DNA from: Aureimonas sp. ME7
Lineage (GTDB): Bacteria > Pseudomonadota > Alphaproteobacteria > Rhizobiales > Rhizobiaceae
Direction of reading: 5' to 3'
DNA: 64,000 nucleotides
Assembly: GCF_903970965.1 (NCBI RefSeq)
Contig: NZ_CAJCKW010000008.1
Location: 124,001-188,000 of the forward strand
Shown here: piece after piece, positions 11,093 to 21,148 of the stretch
How the letters are laid out: each line of letters starts with the position of its first letter
How positions within the stretch are numbered: the first letter of the stretch is position 1
Position numbers and translations under genes: made by a program
Notes under the pieces: model-generated
The model's database searches: none
The model's input: the letters and a program-made list of their open reading frames with translations, nothing else
What the model was told of the DNA's origin: nothing

Positions 11093-12075
11093 GCGGGCCG
11101 GCGCTGCGCGTCACGGACGCCGCCCGGCTTGCCCCCGCCCTTCGCGGCGGCGTGGTGGCGATCGGCAATTTCGACGGCGTGCATCGCGGCCATCAGGCCG
11201 TCCTCGAAACGGCGGGCGCGATCGCGGCCGACCGGGGCCTGCCGCGCCTCGCGCTGACCTTCGAGCCGCATCCGCGCACCGTGTTCCGTCCCCAGCATCC
11301 CGTTCCTCGGCTGACGCCGGCGCCTCTGCGCGCCCGGCTTCTCGGCCATCTCGGCTTCGACGCCGTGATCGAGCAGCCCTTCGACCTCGACTTCGCCTCG
11401 CGGCCCGCCGAAGCCTTCGCGGCCGAGACGCTGGCGCGCGACCTCGGCGCCCGCCATGTCGTGGTCGGCTTCGACTTCCGCTTCGGCGCGCGCCGCCAGG
11501 GCGACGTCGCCTTTCTGGAGGCGCGCGGGCCCGAGCTCGGCTTCGGCGTCACCTGCGCCCCGGCGTTGGCCGACGAGGGGGGCAACATCGTTTCCTCCAG
11601 CCGCATCCGCGAAGACCTGATGAACGGGGACGTGGCGGCCGCCGCCTCGCTTCTCGGCTATCGCTGGACGTTGGACGGCACGGTGTCGCACGGCGCCAAG
11701 CTCGGCCGGACGCTCGGCTATCCCACCGCCAACATGGTCCTCTCCGACGACGAGCTCCTGGCGCACGGGATCTATGCCGTGCGCGTGCGCCGGGCCGACG
11801 GGAGGCTCCACGACGGGGTGGCGAGCTACGGCCGGCGCCCGACCTTCGACAACGGCGCGGCGCTGTTCGAGACCTATCTCTTCGATTTTTCCGGCGATCT
11901 CTACGGCGAGGCGATCTCCGTTTCGCTGTTCGGCTTCATCCGCGGCGAGGAGCGTTTCGCCTCCAAGGAAGCCCTCGTGACGCGCATGGATCTCGACGCC
12001 GCCGAGGCGCGCGCTCTTCTCGCCTCGGCCCGCCCCTTGAGCGCGCTGGACCATGCGCTCGCCTTCGAGGCGTGA
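11089..12075 (+). CDS. ribF: Bifunctional riboflavin kinase / FAD synthetase
   Basis: RibF phosphorylates riboflavin to FMN and adenylates FMN to FAD. It has 328 residues. The N-terminal adenylyltransferase domain shows [16 protein letters not shown] (about residues 24-39), and [15 protein letters not shown]; the C-terminal kinase domain shows [15 protein letters not shown] and a later [14 protein letters not shown]. Start set at the ATG overlapping the stop of the HAD gene. It is followed 247 bases later by ileS, a conserved order in this class. Confidence 0.97.
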   Translation: MSGPALRVTDAARLAPALRGGVVAIGNFDGVHRGHQAVLETAGAIAADRGLPRLALTFEPHPRTVFRPQHPVPRLTPAPLRARLLGHLGFDAVIEQPFDLDFASRPAEAFAAETLARDLGARHVVVGFDFRFGARRQGDVAFLEARGPELGFGVTCAPALADEGGNIVSSSRIREDLMNGDVAAAASLLGYRWTLDGTVSHGAKLGRTLGYPTANMVLSDDELLAHGIYAVRVRRADGRLHDGVASYGRRPTFDNGAALFETYLFDFSGDLYGEAISVSLFGFIRGEERFASKEALVTRMDLDAAEARALLASARPLSALDHALAFEA

Positions 12076-12169
12076 AAAGACTTGGAACCCGCCCGTCCGG
12101 TTTGATAGAGAACGCCCCGCATGGTTCTCTCGACCGCTCCCTTGCCGCGCGCGCTGCCGGCGCGAATTA

Positions 12170-12190
12170 GCCGCCCGGTTCCGGGCGGGC
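12170..12190 (+). terminator. Possible hairpin in ribF-ileS spacer
   Basis: CGCCCGG and CCGGGCG pair around a TT loop, extended by a few imperfect pairs. There is no T run after it (GCTGATTTC), so it could be an attenuator-like or Rho-assisted site rather than a clear terminator. The rest of the 12076-12322 spacer shows no gene. Confidence 0.3.
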
Positions 12191-12322
12191 GCTGATTTCA
12201 GGGCGCCGCCGGAGCCGGGACGCATGTGCCGCGCCCGCCAGATGCCGGGCTGCCCCTGTTCACGCCGCCGTGCCTTTGTCGCCTGTCCGCCGCGACGGCC
12301 GCGCCTTCACGAGATCGTCGCC

Positions 12323-15300
12323 ATGACCGAACACGCCCCGACCGACTATTCCAAGACCCTGTTCCTGCCCGAGACCGAGTTTCCGATGCGCGCCGGGCTG
12401 CCGGACGCCGAGCCGAAATGGATCGAGCGCTGGGACGGGATGGACCTCTACGGCACCTTGCGCCGCGAATCGGAGGGGCGTCCGAAATACGTGCTCCACG
12501 ACGGGCCGCCCTATGCCAACGGCCACCTTCATATCGGCCACGCGCTGAACAAGGTCCTGAAGGACGTCATCACCCGCTCCTTCCAGATGCGGGGCTACGA
12601 TTCCAACTACGTCCCCGGCTGGGACTGCCACGGCCTGCCGATCGAATGGAAGATCGAGGAGGAGAACTACCGGGCCAAGGGGAAGCCGAAGCCCGATCTT
12701 CTGGACTCCACGGCGATGATCGATTTCCGCCGCGAATGCCGGGCCTACGCGACGCATTGGGTCGGCGTGCAGTCGTCCGAGTTCCGTCGCCTCGGCGTCG
12801 AGGGCGACTTCCAGAACCCCTATCTCACCATGGCCTTCGCCGCCGAATCGGTCATCGCCGGCGAGCTCCTGAAGTTCGCCATGAGCGGGCAGCTGTATCG
12901 CGGCTCCAAACCCATCATGTGGTCGGTGGTGGAAAAGACCGCGCTCGCCGAGGCCGAGGTCGAATATCACGACTACGAGTCCGACACGATCTGGGTGAAG
13001 TTTCCGGTGCGCACGAGCTCGACCGGCTTCGCTCCCGCCTTCAAGGGCGGCGTTTCGGGCTTCCCGAAGGCCGGCTCGCCCGACCTCGGCCCGCTCGACG
13101 GCGCCTCCGTCGTGATCTGGACCACCACGCCCTGGACCATCCCCGGCAACCGGGCGATCAGCTATTCGCCCCGCGTCGCCTACGGCCTCTACGAGGTGAC
13201 GGCGGCCGACGACGTCGACAATCCGCGCTGGGCGCGCCAGGGCGAGCGCCTTGTTCTGGCCGACGCACTCAGCGCCGACGTCTTCGCCAAAGCGCGCGTG
13301 CCGGACGGCGGCTTCCGCCGCCTGCGCGACGTCTCCGCGGCCGATCTCGATGCCATCGCCTGCGACCATCCCCTCAAGGGCCTGTCGGGTGGGTACGAGT
13401 TCGCCGTGCCGCTTCTCCCCGGCGACCACGTGACCGACGATGCCGGCACCGGCTTCGTCCACACCGCGCCCTCCCACGGGCGCGAGGATTTCGACGTCTG
13501 GATCGCCTCGCGCCGCCTGCTCGAGGCGCGGGGCGTCGATGCGGCGATCCCCTTCACGGTGGACGACGACGGCTTCTACACCAAGGACGCCCCCGGCTTC
13601 GGGCCGGGTGCCGAGGACGGTCCCGCGCGCGTCATCGACGACAAGGGCAAGAAGGGCGACGCCAACAAGCGCGTGATCGACGCGCTGGTCGCCGTCGGCA
13701 ATCTCCTGGCGCGCGGTCGCCTCAAGCACCAGTATCCCCATTCCTGGCGCTCCAAGAAGCCGGTGATCTTCCGCAACACGCCGCAATGGTTCGTCCATAT
13801 GGACCGCGATCTCGGCGGCTACGGGCTGGAGGGCGCCACGCCCGCGTCAAGCGGCGACACGCTGCGCACCCGCGCGCTCAAGGCCATCGACGACACGCGC
13901 TTCGTGCCCGCTTCCGGCCAGAACCGCCTGCGCGGTATGATCGAGGACCGGCCGGACTGGGTCCTGTCGCGCCAGCGCGCCTGGGGCGTGCCGATCTGCG
14001 TCTTCGCCGACGAGAACGGCGAAGTCCTGCGTGACGAGGCCGTCAACGCCCGCATCGTGGAAGCCTTCGCTGCCGAAGGGGCGGACGCCTGGTTCGCGGA
14101 CGGCGCCAAGGAGCGCTTCCTCGGCAACGGGCACGACGCCTCGCGCTGGACCATGGTGCGCGACATCCTCGACGTGTGGTTCGATTCCGGCTCCACCCAC
14201 GCCTTCTGCTTGGAGAAGCGCTCCGACCTGAAATGGCCGGCCGACCTTTATCTCGAAGGCTCCGACCAGCATCGTGGCTGGTTCCATTCCTCGCTTCTGG
14301 AAGCTTGCGGTACGCGCGGCCGCGCGCCCTACGACGCGGTGCTGACGCACGGCTTCGTGATGGACGAGGACGGACGCAAGATGTCGAAGTCGCTCGGCAA
14401 CGTCGTCACGCCCCAGGAGGTGATCCAGAAGTCCGGCGCCGACATCCTGCGTCTCTGGGTCGTCTCGTCCGACTATTCGGAGGACCTGCGCCTCGGCAAG
14501 ACGATCCTGCAGACCAATGTCGACGCCTATCGCAAGCTGCGTAACACGGTGCGCTGGATGCTCGGCACGCTGGCGCACGACCGGGGCGACGAGGTGCCGC
14601 TCGCCGAGATGCCCGAGCTCGAGCGCCTGATGCTGCATCGCCTTGCCGAGATCGAGGCCGTGATTCTCAAGAGCTACGATGCGTTCGACTTCAAGCGCAT
14701 CGCCAGAACGCTCCTCGATTTCGCGGTGGTGGAGCTGTCCGCTTTCTACTTCGACATCCGCAAGGACGCGCTCTACTGCGACGCGCCGTCGTCTGTACGC
14801 CGCAAGGCGGCGCTTCAGGTGGTACGCATCCTGTTCGACCGGCTGGTGACCTGGCTCGCCCCGCTTCTGCCCTTCACCACCGAGGAGGCCTGGCTGTCGC
14901 GCTATCCGGAATCGCGCTCGGTGCATCTGGAACAGTTCCGTTCCTGCGATCCCGCCTGGATCGACGAAGGCTTGGCCGAGCGCTGGCGGGCGATCCGCCG
15001 CGTGCGCCGCGTGGTGATGGGCGCCCTTGAGGAGGAGCGCCGCGCCAAGCGCATCGGCTCGTCGCTTGAGGCCGCGCCGCGCGTCTTCGTGGCCGATCCG
15101 GCGCTTCGCGGCCTTTTGGCCGGGGTCGACCTGGCAGAGATCGCCATCACCAGCGACATCGAGGTGTCGGGCGAGGCGGTGCCGGAGGGTGCGTTCCAGC
15201 TCGCCGACACGCCGGGCATCGCCGTCCTGCCGCGCCGGGCGGAAGGGGCCAAGTGCGCCCGGTCCTGGAAGGTGTCGCCGATGGTCGGCACCGACCCGGA

Positions 15301-15370
15301 CTATCCCGACGTCACCCCGCGCGATGCGGATGCGCTGCGCGAGCTCAAGGGCGCTTCGCTGGCGGCCTAA
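12323..15370 (+). CDS. ileS: Isoleucyl-tRNA synthetase
   Basis: Charges tRNA-Ile with isoleucine and edits misactivated valine. The protein has 1015 residues from [20 protein letters not shown]. The class I motifs are HIGH at residues 70-73 ([13 protein letters not shown]) and KMSKS at residues 686-690; the CP1 editing domain includes [14 protein letters not shown]. At the C-terminus the zinc-ribbon region is reduced: KCARSWK (Cys978) is the only Cys of the usual cluster. The longer frame upstream of the chosen ATG is GC-driven and has no family sequence. Confidence 0.97.
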   Translation: MTEHAPTDYSKTLFLPETEFPMRAGLPDAEPKWIERWDGMDLYGTLRRESEGRPKYVLHDGPPYANGHLHIGHALNKVLKDVITRSFQMRGYDSNYVPGWDCHGLPIEWKIEEENYRAKGKPKPDLLDSTAMIDFRRECRAYATHWVGVQSSEFRRLGVEGDFQNPYLTMAFAAESVIAGELLKFAMSGQLYRGSKPIMWSVVEKTALAEAEVEYHDYESDTIWVKFPVRTSSTGFAPAFKGGVSGFPKAGSPDLGPLDGASVVIWTTTPWTIPGNRAISYSPRVAYGLYEVTAADDVDNPRWARQGERLVLADALSADVFAKARVPDGGFRRLRDVSAADLDAIACDHPLKGLSGGYEFAVPLLPGDHVTDDAGTGFVHTAPSHGREDFDVWIASRRLLEARGVDAAIPFTVDDDGFYTKDAPGFGPGAEDGPARVIDDKGKKGDANKRVIDALVAVGNLLARGRLKHQYPHSWRSKKPVIFRNTPQWFVHMDRDLGGYGLEGATPASSGDTLRTRALKAIDDTRFVPASGQNRLRGMIEDRPDWVLSRQRAWGVPICVFADENGEVLRDEAVNARIVEAFAAEGADAWFADGAKERFLGNGHDASRWTMVRDILDVWFDSGSTHAFCLEKRSDLKWPADLYLEGSDQHRGWFHSSLLEACGTRGRAPYDAVLTHGFVMDEDGRKMSKSLGNVVTPQEVIQKSGADILRLWVVSSDYSEDLRLGKTILQTNVDAYRKLRNTVRWMLGTLAHDRGDEVPLAEMPELERLMLHRLAEIEAVILKSYDAFDFKRIARTLLDFAVVELSAFYFDIRKDALYCDAPSSVRRKAALQVVRILFDRLVTWLAPLLPFTTEEAWLSRYPESRSVHLEQFRSCDPAWIDEGLAERWRAIRRVRRVVMGALEEERRAKRIGSSLEAAPRVFVADPALRGLLAGVDLAEIAITSDIEVSGEAVPEGAFQLADTPGIAVLPRRAEGAKCARSWKVSPMVGTDPDYPDVTPRDADALRELKGASLAA

Positions 15371-15550
15371 AGGAAAACGGTGGAAGGAGCGGTCCGCATC
15401 AACCGGATCGTCACCTTTTCTGGACTTGAGGTGCGGTCTCGCCTAGAAGCTGCTCTCAAAATCGCCGAATTGTGCTGGAATGGCGCAAACATGGAAGCGG
15501 CGCGCGTCTTGTCCAGTTGGAGCGCGCTGCAACGAGGGGATCAGTCCAGC

Positions 15551-16219
15551 ATGACGTCGCAAACCGTTCGCATGGCCCTTCGCGGCCTGGCACTTGGCGG
15601 CGCGGCCTTCGCGCTCGCCGGCTGCATGGGGCCGACCTACGGCACCGGTACCAGCCAGGGCCAGCAGCTGTTCAACGACCTCGACGGCGTTCTGACGCTC
15701 GGCTCCACCAACAAGACGCGTGTCGATTATTCGCCCCGGCCCGAGCTCGTGCGCTCGGCCGACCGCTCGGCCCTGCCGCCGCCGCGCGAGGCGGCCTCGA
15801 GCACGGACGGCACGTGGCCCGAATCGCCCGAGCAGCGCCGCGGGCGCCTCCGGGCCGCCGCGCCCGATGGCCGCGAGAACCCACTGCCGGTCGGCTTCAT
15901 GACCGCCGACAAGGAAGGCATGGACCGCGAAGCGCCGACCGTCACCTCCACCGTCGGCCGCCGCACGCAGATGGAAAACAGCTGGTTGGATTCCAAGACC
16001 ATGGCCGGGCAGCGGGTGGCCGCCGCCGAGCGCGCTAAGGTCGGCCGGCAGGGCGACCCGAGCCAGCGCCGCTACTTGTCCGAGCCGCCGCTGACCTACC
16101 GTCAGCCGGTCGCCACCGCACCGGCGGGCGATCCGGGCGTCGACGAGGAGGTCAAGGAGCGCCGCGCCAAGGGTGACACCTCGGTCGCCTCGAAGCTCAA
16201 GGGTCTCTGGCCGTTCTGA
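15551..16219 (+). CDS. Putative lipoprotein, proline/arginine-rich
   Basis: A 222-residue predicted lipoprotein. The N-terminus MTSQTVRMALRGLALGG leads into a lipobox LAGC with Cys25, so cleavage by signal peptidase II and lipid anchoring are expected. The mature part is low-complexity, rich in Arg, Pro, Ala and Ser, and ends SVASKLKGLWPF. It has the look of conserved lipoproteins placed downstream of ileS in Rhizobiales, of unknown function. The start at 15551 is chosen because it places the lipobox correctly; an upstream ATG would bury it. Its end overlaps tadA tail-to-tail by 23 bases. Confidence 0.75.
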   Translation: MTSQTVRMALRGLALGGAAFALAGCMGPTYGTGTSQGQQLFNDLDGVLTLGSTNKTRVDYSPRPELVRSADRSALPPPREAASSTDGTWPESPEQRRGRLRAAAPDGRENPLPVGFMTADKEGMDREAPTVTSTVGRRTQMENSWLDSKTMAGQRVAAAERAKVGRQGDPSQRRYLSEPPLTYRQPVATAPAGDPGVDEEVKERRAKGDTSVASKLKGLWPF

Positions 16220-16658
16220 CCGAGCGGCGCGACTGGAAGAATTCGCGCAGCAGCGCGGCCGATTCGGCCTCGCCGATGCCGGAATAAACCTCCGGCGCGT
16301 GATGGCAGGTCGCTTGCGAGTAGAAGCGGCTGCCGTGCTCCACGGCGCCGCCCTTCGGATCGGGCGCACCGAAATACAGCCGGCGGATGCGGGCGAACGA
16401 GATCGCCGCCGCGCACATGGCGCAGGGCTCCAGCGTGACGAAGAGATCGGCGCCGACGAGCCGCTCCGAGCCCACCGCCTCGCAGGCGCGGCGAATGGCC
16501 AGTACCTCGGCATGGGCCGTCGGATCGTTCCGGCCACGCGTCTCGTTGCCGGCGCGCGCGATGATCCGCCCTTCGAGGACGATGACGGCCCCCACCGGCG
16601 TTTCGCCGCGCGCCTCGGCCAGCCGCGCCTCGGCCAGCGCCTCGTCCATAGAACTCAT
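16197..16658 (-). CDS. tadA: tRNA-specific adenosine deaminase TadA
   Basis: TadA converts the wobble adenosine of tRNA-Arg(ACG) to inosine. The 153-residue protein carries the zinc deaminase motif: HAEVLAIR (His49, Glu51) and EPCAMC (Cys79, Cys82). PVGAVIVLEGRIIARAGNETR is the typical front part. Start at ATG 16658; ATG 16649 or a GTG further upstream are possible. The gene is convergent with the lipoprotein gene and divergent from the pseudouridine synthase, 75 bases away. Confidence 0.95.
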   Translation of the reverse strand: MSSMDEALAEARLAEARGETPVGAVIVLEGRIIARAGNETRGRNDPTAHAEVLAIRRACEAVGSERLVGADLFVTLEPCAMCAAAISFARIRRLYFGAPDPKGGAVEHGSRFYSQATCHHAPEVYSGIGEAESAALLREFFQSRRSVRTARDP

Positions 16659-16733
16659 ACGGGACACGCGGTTTCCCTCGTTTGATCGACGGGAGTTTGA
16701 TATGCGTCGCCCCAAACAAGGCATAGCGGAAAA

Positions 16734-18950
16734 ATGAGCGACGAAAACCAGGGCGGCCGTTCGGGTCGCGGCGAGCGGGGCGGAGCGGGGCGTGGCGGCC
16801 CCGGCGGGTCCAGAGGTGGTCCGGGCGGAAAGGGCGGCGGGGGCTTCGGCTCGCGTCCCCCGCGCGGCGGCAAGCCGCCCTTCAAGGGCGCGCGTCCCGG
16901 CGGCGGTGGCGAAGGAGGCGATCGTCCGCCGCGCCGCGAGGGTGATCGCCCGTTCCGTCCGCGTCCGGCCGAGGGCGAGGCGCGAGAGGGCCGTCCGGGC
17001 GGCGTCGGGCCGAAGCGCTTCGGCGCCAAGCCGTTCCGTCCCCGCGAGGAAGGGGGCGATCGCCCGCCGCGCCGCGACGGAGATCGTCCGTTCCGTCCGC
17101 GCGAGGACGGCGAGCGCAAACCGTTCCGCGAGCGCGGTGACGGCGAACGCCCGGCTCGTGCGTTCAAGCCGCGCGGCGAGCGCAGCGAGGGTGGCGATCG
17201 TCCCCCGCGCCGCGAGGGCGACCGCCCATTCCGTCCCCGAGAGGACGGCGATCGCAAACCGTTCCGCGAACGCGGCGACGGCGCGCGTCCTGCACGCACC
17301 TTCGAACCGCGCGGCGAACGCAGCGAAGGCGGCGATCGGCCCTTTCGTTCGCGCGAGGGCGGCGAGGGCAAGCCGTTTCGCCCGCGCCCCGAGCGCTCGG
17401 AAGGCGGGGATCGCCCGCCGCGCCGCGACGGCGACAAGCCCTTCACGCCCCGCTCGCGCGGCATGTTCTCCCACGCCGGCGCCAAGCGCGAAGGCGAAGG
17501 GGAGACGCGCCCCCGCTCGTATGGTCGCCTGAATCACGGCGAGGCGCGGGGCGACGATCGCTCGAAATCCTTCGCTGACCGGCCGCGTGGCCCCCGCCCC
17601 GAGCGCGGCGACGAGGAGGCCGGCGATGGCAAGATGCGCATCGCCAAGCGTCTGGCGCGCGCGGGCATCGCCTCGCGCCGCGACGCGGAGGGCATGATCG
17701 CCGACGGGCGCGTGAGCCTCAACGGCCAGCGCCTGGAAAGCCCGGCGGTGGACGTCACCGTCGCCGACCGGATCGAGATCGACGGCAAGGCCCTGCCGCC
17801 GATCGAGCGCACACGCCTCTGGCTGTTCCACAAGCCGGCCGGCACCGTCACCACCAACCGCGACCCGGAAGGGCGCCCGACCGTGTTCGACCGTTTGCCG
17901 GACGACATGCCGCGCGTTCTCACCGTCGGCCGGCTCGACATCAATACCGAAGGGCTGCTGCTCCTCACCAACGACGGGGGCCTCGCGCGCACGCTGGAAC
18001 TGCCGGCCACCGGCTGGCTGCGGCGCTACCGCGTTCGCGCCCACGGCGAGATCGCCCAGGAAAAGCTCGACGAGCTGCGCCAGGGCATCGCGGTGGACGG
18101 CGTCTTCTACGGGGCGATCGAGGCTTCGCTCGACCGCACGCAAGGCTCCAACGTCTGGCTGACGCTCGGCCTTCGCGAAGGCAAGAACCGCGAGGTCAAG
18201 CGAGTGCTCGGCCATCTCGGCCTCGAAGTGAACCGCCTGATCCGCCTTTCCTTCGGCCCCTTCCAGCTCGGCGAGCTGGAAGAGGGCGCGGTTCAGGAGA
18301 TCAAGGGGCGCACCTTGCGCGACCAGCTCGGGCCCTCGCTGATCGAGGAATCGGGCGCCGACTTCGACGCGCCGATCGTCAACCCGTTCTCCAACAAGCC
18401 GGTGGCCGCCGAAAAGCGGCGCGAGGAGGGCGAGGGCGCTTCATCCAAGCCTAAGAGCGAGTGGGTGACGAGCGAAGGGGAAGAGGTTCGCCCCAACCGC
18501 CGCAAGTTCGGTCAGGCCAAGCGCGAGGACGCGCTCGGCCGTCTCGACACCAAGGCTCCGCGCGGCCCCCGCGAGGATCGCGGCGGGCGCTCCTTCGAAA
18601 AGCGCGGCGACCGTCCGGATGGCGAGCGCCGGCCGAGAGCTTTCGGCGACAAGCCGTTCGGCGTGCGCGAGGGACGCGAGGAGGGCGGGGATCGCCCCAT
18701 GCGCCGCCCGGCCTCCGCGCCCAAGCGCACCGCCAACGTGTGGATGGCGCCGGGCGCCAGAGCCACGGGCGAGAAGAAGAAGGTGGAGCGCGAGGAGCGC
18801 GCCAAGCGCCGCTCCGAGGAAGATGCCGCCCGGCCGCCGCGCGGCGGTGACGGGGGCGATCGCCCGCGTTCCGGTCCGCCCAAGCCGTTCCGCCCGCGCG
18901 GCGACGGGCCCCGCCCGGGGCCGCGCTCCGGCCCGCGCAACCGGGACTGA
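16734..18950 (+). CDS. RluB/RsuA-family pseudouridine synthase with Arg/Gly-rich extensions
   Basis: A 738-residue rRNA pseudouridine synthase. The catalytic core is in the middle: an S4 RNA-binding domain from about residue 300 (MRIAKRLARAGIASRRDAEG) and the synthase domain with GRLDINTEGLLLLTNDGG, where Asp402 is the expected nucleophile. It most resembles RluB (23S rRNA helix 89 region). The first ~299 and last ~195 residues are extremely rich in Arg, Gly, Pro, Asp and Phe with FRPR/FRER units, probably disordered and RNA-binding; two perfect-length 46-residue repeats lie at 17052-17327. Core enzymes are usually 250-300 residues, so this is unusually long. rsmD follows after 7 bases, suggesting a ribosome-modification operon. 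Confidence 0.9.
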   Translation: MSDENQGGRSGRGERGGAGRGGPGGSRGGPGGKGGGGFGSRPPRGGKPPFKGARPGGGGEGGDRPPRREGDRPFRPRPAEGEAREGRPGGVGPKRFGAKPFRPREEGGDRPPRRDGDRPFRPREDGERKPFRERGDGERPARAFKPRGERSEGGDRPPRREGDRPFRPREDGDRKPFRERGDGARPARTFEPRGERSEGGDRPFRSREGGEGKPFRPRPERSEGGDRPPRRDGDKPFTPRSRGMFSHAGAKREGEGETRPRSYGRLNHGEARGDDRSKSFADRPRGPRPERGDEEAGDGKMRIAKRLARAGIASRRDAEGMIADGRVSLNGQRLESPAVDVTVADRIEIDGKALPPIERTRLWLFHKPAGTVTTNRDPEGRPTVFDRLPDDMPRVLTVGRLDINTEGLLLLTNDGGLARTLELPATGWLRRYRVRAHGEIAQEKLDELRQGIAVDGVFYGAIEASLDRTQGSNVWLTLGLREGKNREVKRVLGHLGLEVNRLIRLSFGPFQLGELEEGAVQEIKGRTLRDQLGPSLIEESGADFDAPIVNPFSNKPVAAEKRREEGEGASSKPKSEWVTSEGEEVRPNRRKFGQAKREDALGRLDTKAPRGPREDRGGRSFEKRGDRPDGERRPRAFGDKPFGVREGREEGGDRPMRRPASAPKRTANVWMAPGARATGEKKKVEREERAKRRSEEDAARPPRGGDGGDRPRSGPPKPFRPRGDGPRPGPRSGPRNRD
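17052..17327 (+). repeat. Two tandem 138-bp (46-residue) repeats in pseudouridine synthase N-terminus
   Basis: Units 17052-17189 and 17190-17327 both begin GGDRPPRR, continue with DRPFRPREDG and KPFRERGDG, and end PRGERSE. A third, decayed copy starts at 17328. The repeat keeps the reading frame and the composition of the disordered arm. Confidence 0.85.
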
Positions 18951-18957
18951 GGCGCGG

Positions 18958-19521
18958 ATGGCCATGCGCATCGTGGCGGGCGCCCTGAAGGGGCGTCCGC
19001 TGGCGACTCCCCAAAGCGACGCCATCCGCCCCACCAGCGAGCGCCATCGCGGCGCCCTGTTCGACATCCTGGCCCATGGGCTCGGTTTCCGCTTCGAGGA
19101 CGCGCGCGTCCTCGACCTCTTCGCCGGCACCGGGGCGCTCGGCCTGGAAGCCCTCTCGCGCGGCTGCCGCTTCGGCGTGTTCGTCGAGGACAGCGCCGAA
19201 GGGCGGGGCCTCATCCGCACCAATGTCGAGGCCTTCGGGCTCGGCGGTCGCACCAAGATCATGCGGCGAGACGCCACCAAGCTTGGGCCGGCCGGCACGA
19301 TGGATCCCTTCGATCTCGTTCTCGCCGATCCGCCCTATGGCTGGCGGCTTGGGGAAGCGGCGCTCGCCGGCGCGCTCGAAGGCGGCTGGTTGAAGCCGGA
19401 CGCGCTTCTGGTTCTGGAGGAGGCCCTCGGCGCACCCTTCGAGCCCATCGCGGGGCTCGACCTCGCGGACGAGCGGACCATGGGCGAAACGCGCCTTCGC
19501 TTCCTGCGCCCCGCCGCATGA
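18958..19521 (+). CDS. rsmD: 16S rRNA (guanine966-N2)-methyltransferase RsmD
   Basis: RsmD methylates G966 of 16S rRNA. The 187-residue protein starts MAMRIVAGALKGRPLATP, contains the SAM-binding motif VLDLFAGTGALGLEALSRG and the catalytic N-methyltransferase motif LADPPYGW. The second ATG at 18964 is an equally plausible start. Placed 7 bases after the pseudouridine synthase gene, so both rRNA modification enzymes are probably made from one transcript. Confidence 0.95.
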   Translation: MAMRIVAGALKGRPLATPQSDAIRPTSERHRGALFDILAHGLGFRFEDARVLDLFAGTGALGLEALSRGCRFGVFVEDSAEGRGLIRTNVEAFGLGGRTKIMRRDATKLGPAGTMDPFDLVLADPPYGWRLGEAALAGALEGGWLKPDALLVLEEALGAPFEPIAGLDLADERTMGETRLRFLRPAA

Positions 19522-19616
19522 AGGCCTTGGCCCTTACAAAATCGTAATTGGTGCCCTTGATCGGGCTGCTTCATATCCATGTCCATCGGACGTCCTCCAG
19601 CAGGAAGCCAACCTCG

Positions 19617-21122
19617 ATGACATCGACCACTCGGCGCGCCAGCGCCTCGCTGATCGCCCTTCTCGTCGCCCTGTCCTCTCCCGCCTTCGCGCAAACCTCC
19701 CCGGCCACCGGCGCGACGCCGGCGGGCGAAGCTGCCGCTGCCAAGGCGGAAGCGAAGCGACCGGAGATCCAGAGCTTCACGCTGGACAACGGGCTGCAGG
19801 TCGTCGTGCTGCCCGACCACCGCGCCCCGATCGCCACCCAGATGATCTGGTACAAGGTCGGCTCGGCGGACGAGTCGCGCGGGGTCTCGGGCATCGCCCA
19901 CTTCCTCGAACACCTGATGTTCAAGGGCACCAAGACGCACAAACAGGGCGAGTTCTCCGCCGCCGTTTCGGCCATCGGCGGCGAGGAGAACGCCTTCACC
20001 TCCTACGACTACACCGCCTACTACCAGCAGGTTCCGGTGGAAGCCTTGAAGGAGATGATGGGCTTCGAGGCGGATCGGATGGAAAACCTCGTCCTTACCG
20101 ACGAGGTGGTCCTGCCTGAGCGCGACGTGATCCTCGAGGAGCGGCGCATGCGGATCGACAACGATCCCGGCGCCCAGCTTTCGGAAGCGGTGGACGCGTC
20201 CCTGTTCCAGAACCACCCCTACGGCACGCCGGTGATCGGCTGGCGCTCCGAAATGGAGAAGCTGTCGAAAGAGGACGCCATCGCCTTCTACGACCGCTTC
20301 TACACGCCCAACAACGCGACGCTCCTGATCGCGGGCGACGTGACGTTGGATCAGGTGAAGGCGTATGCGCAGGAAACCTTCGGCAAGGTGCCGCGCCGCG
20401 CCGAGCCGGGCGTTCGCGTGCGCCCGCAGGAGCCAGAGCCGCTCGCCGCGCGCACCGTCACCCTCTCCGATCCGCGCGTGACGCAGCCGAGCGTCCAGAC
20501 GACCTGGCTCGCCCCGTCCGAAAACGATGGCAAGCCCGGCGAGGCCGAGGCGCTCGATCTTCTCGCCGATATCCTAGGGGGAGGCAGCACCAGCCGCCTC
20601 TACCGCGCGCTCGTCGTCGACCAGGGCATCGCGGCGGGCACCGGCGCCTACTACCAGGGCACGGCGATCGACGACGGTCAGTTCATGACCTACGGCACCC
20701 CCCGGGGGCAGGCGACGCTGGATCAGGTCGAGAAGGCTGTGAACGCCGAGGTCGAACGCATCGCGCGAGACGGCGTGACGCCGGCCGAGCTGGAAGCCGC
20801 CAAGAACCGCGTGCGCAAGGCGCTGATCTACCAGCGCGACAACCAGACCTCCATGGCCCGGCGCTACGGCGCGGCGCTGTCCACCGGCCGCACCATTGAG
20901 GACGTGGAAGCCTGGCCGGAGCGGATCGAGGCGGTGACGGTGGAGCAGGTGAATGCGGCGGCGCGCACCTATCTTCAGCCCAAGCGCTCGGTGACGGGCT
21001 ACCTCCTGCCGGACGGGGCCAAGGACAGCGCCGACGCCAAGGCGCCTGCCGGTTCGCCGGAGGCGGCCGGCACTGTGACGCCGGGCGAGGGCGCGCCCGT
21101 GCCCGCCGACACCCGTTCCTGA
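19617..21122 (+). CDS. M16 family zinc peptidase, catalytic partner
   Basis: A 501-residue secreted metallopeptidase of the pitrilysin/insulinase family. A signal peptide (MTSTTRRASASLIALLVALS, then AFA before QTSP) directs it to the periplasm. The inverted zinc motif HFLEH is at residues 95-99, with the usual downstream glutamate region. The end is a low-complexity Ala/Pro/Gly tail. Start at ATG 19617, because the upstream extension has no signal-like character. It precedes a second M16 gene lacking the motif; such pairs form a heterodimer. Confidence 0.92.
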   Translation: MTSTTRRASASLIALLVALSSPAFAQTSPATGATPAGEAAAAKAEAKRPEIQSFTLDNGLQVVVLPDHRAPIATQMIWYKVGSADESRGVSGIAHFLEHLMFKGTKTHKQGEFSAAVSAIGGEENAFTSYDYTAYYQQVPVEALKEMMGFEADRMENLVLTDEVVLPERDVILEERRMRIDNDPGAQLSEAVDASLFQNHPYGTPVIGWRSEMEKLSKEDAIAFYDRFYTPNNATLLIAGDVTLDQVKAYAQETFGKVPRRAEPGVRVRPQEPEPLAARTVTLSDPRVTQPSVQTTWLAPSENDGKPGEAEALDLLADILGGGSTSRLYRALVVDQGIAAGTGAYYQGTAIDDGQFMTYGTPRGQATLDQVEKAVNAEVERIARDGVTPAELEAAKNRVRKALIYQRDNQTSMARRYGAALSTGRTIEDVEAWPERIEAVTVEQVNAAARTYLQPKRSVTGYLLPDGAKDSADAKAPAGSPEAAGTVTPGEGAPVPADTRS

Positions 21123-21148
21123 TCCCTCGCGACGACGGATACCGCTCT

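Noticed and set aside
15371..15550. Possible lspA or small gene after ileS
   Set aside because: lspA often follows ileS in other bacteria, but this 180-base gap is too short and shows no signal-peptidase sequence.
17052..17450. CRISPR-like repeat array
   Set aside because: The repeats are in-frame protein repeats within the pseudouridine synthase arm, without unique spacers.
18619..18957. Upstream extension of rsmD
   Set aside because: Lies inside the C-terminal coding part of the pseudouridine synthase; RsmD proteins start next to RIVAG.
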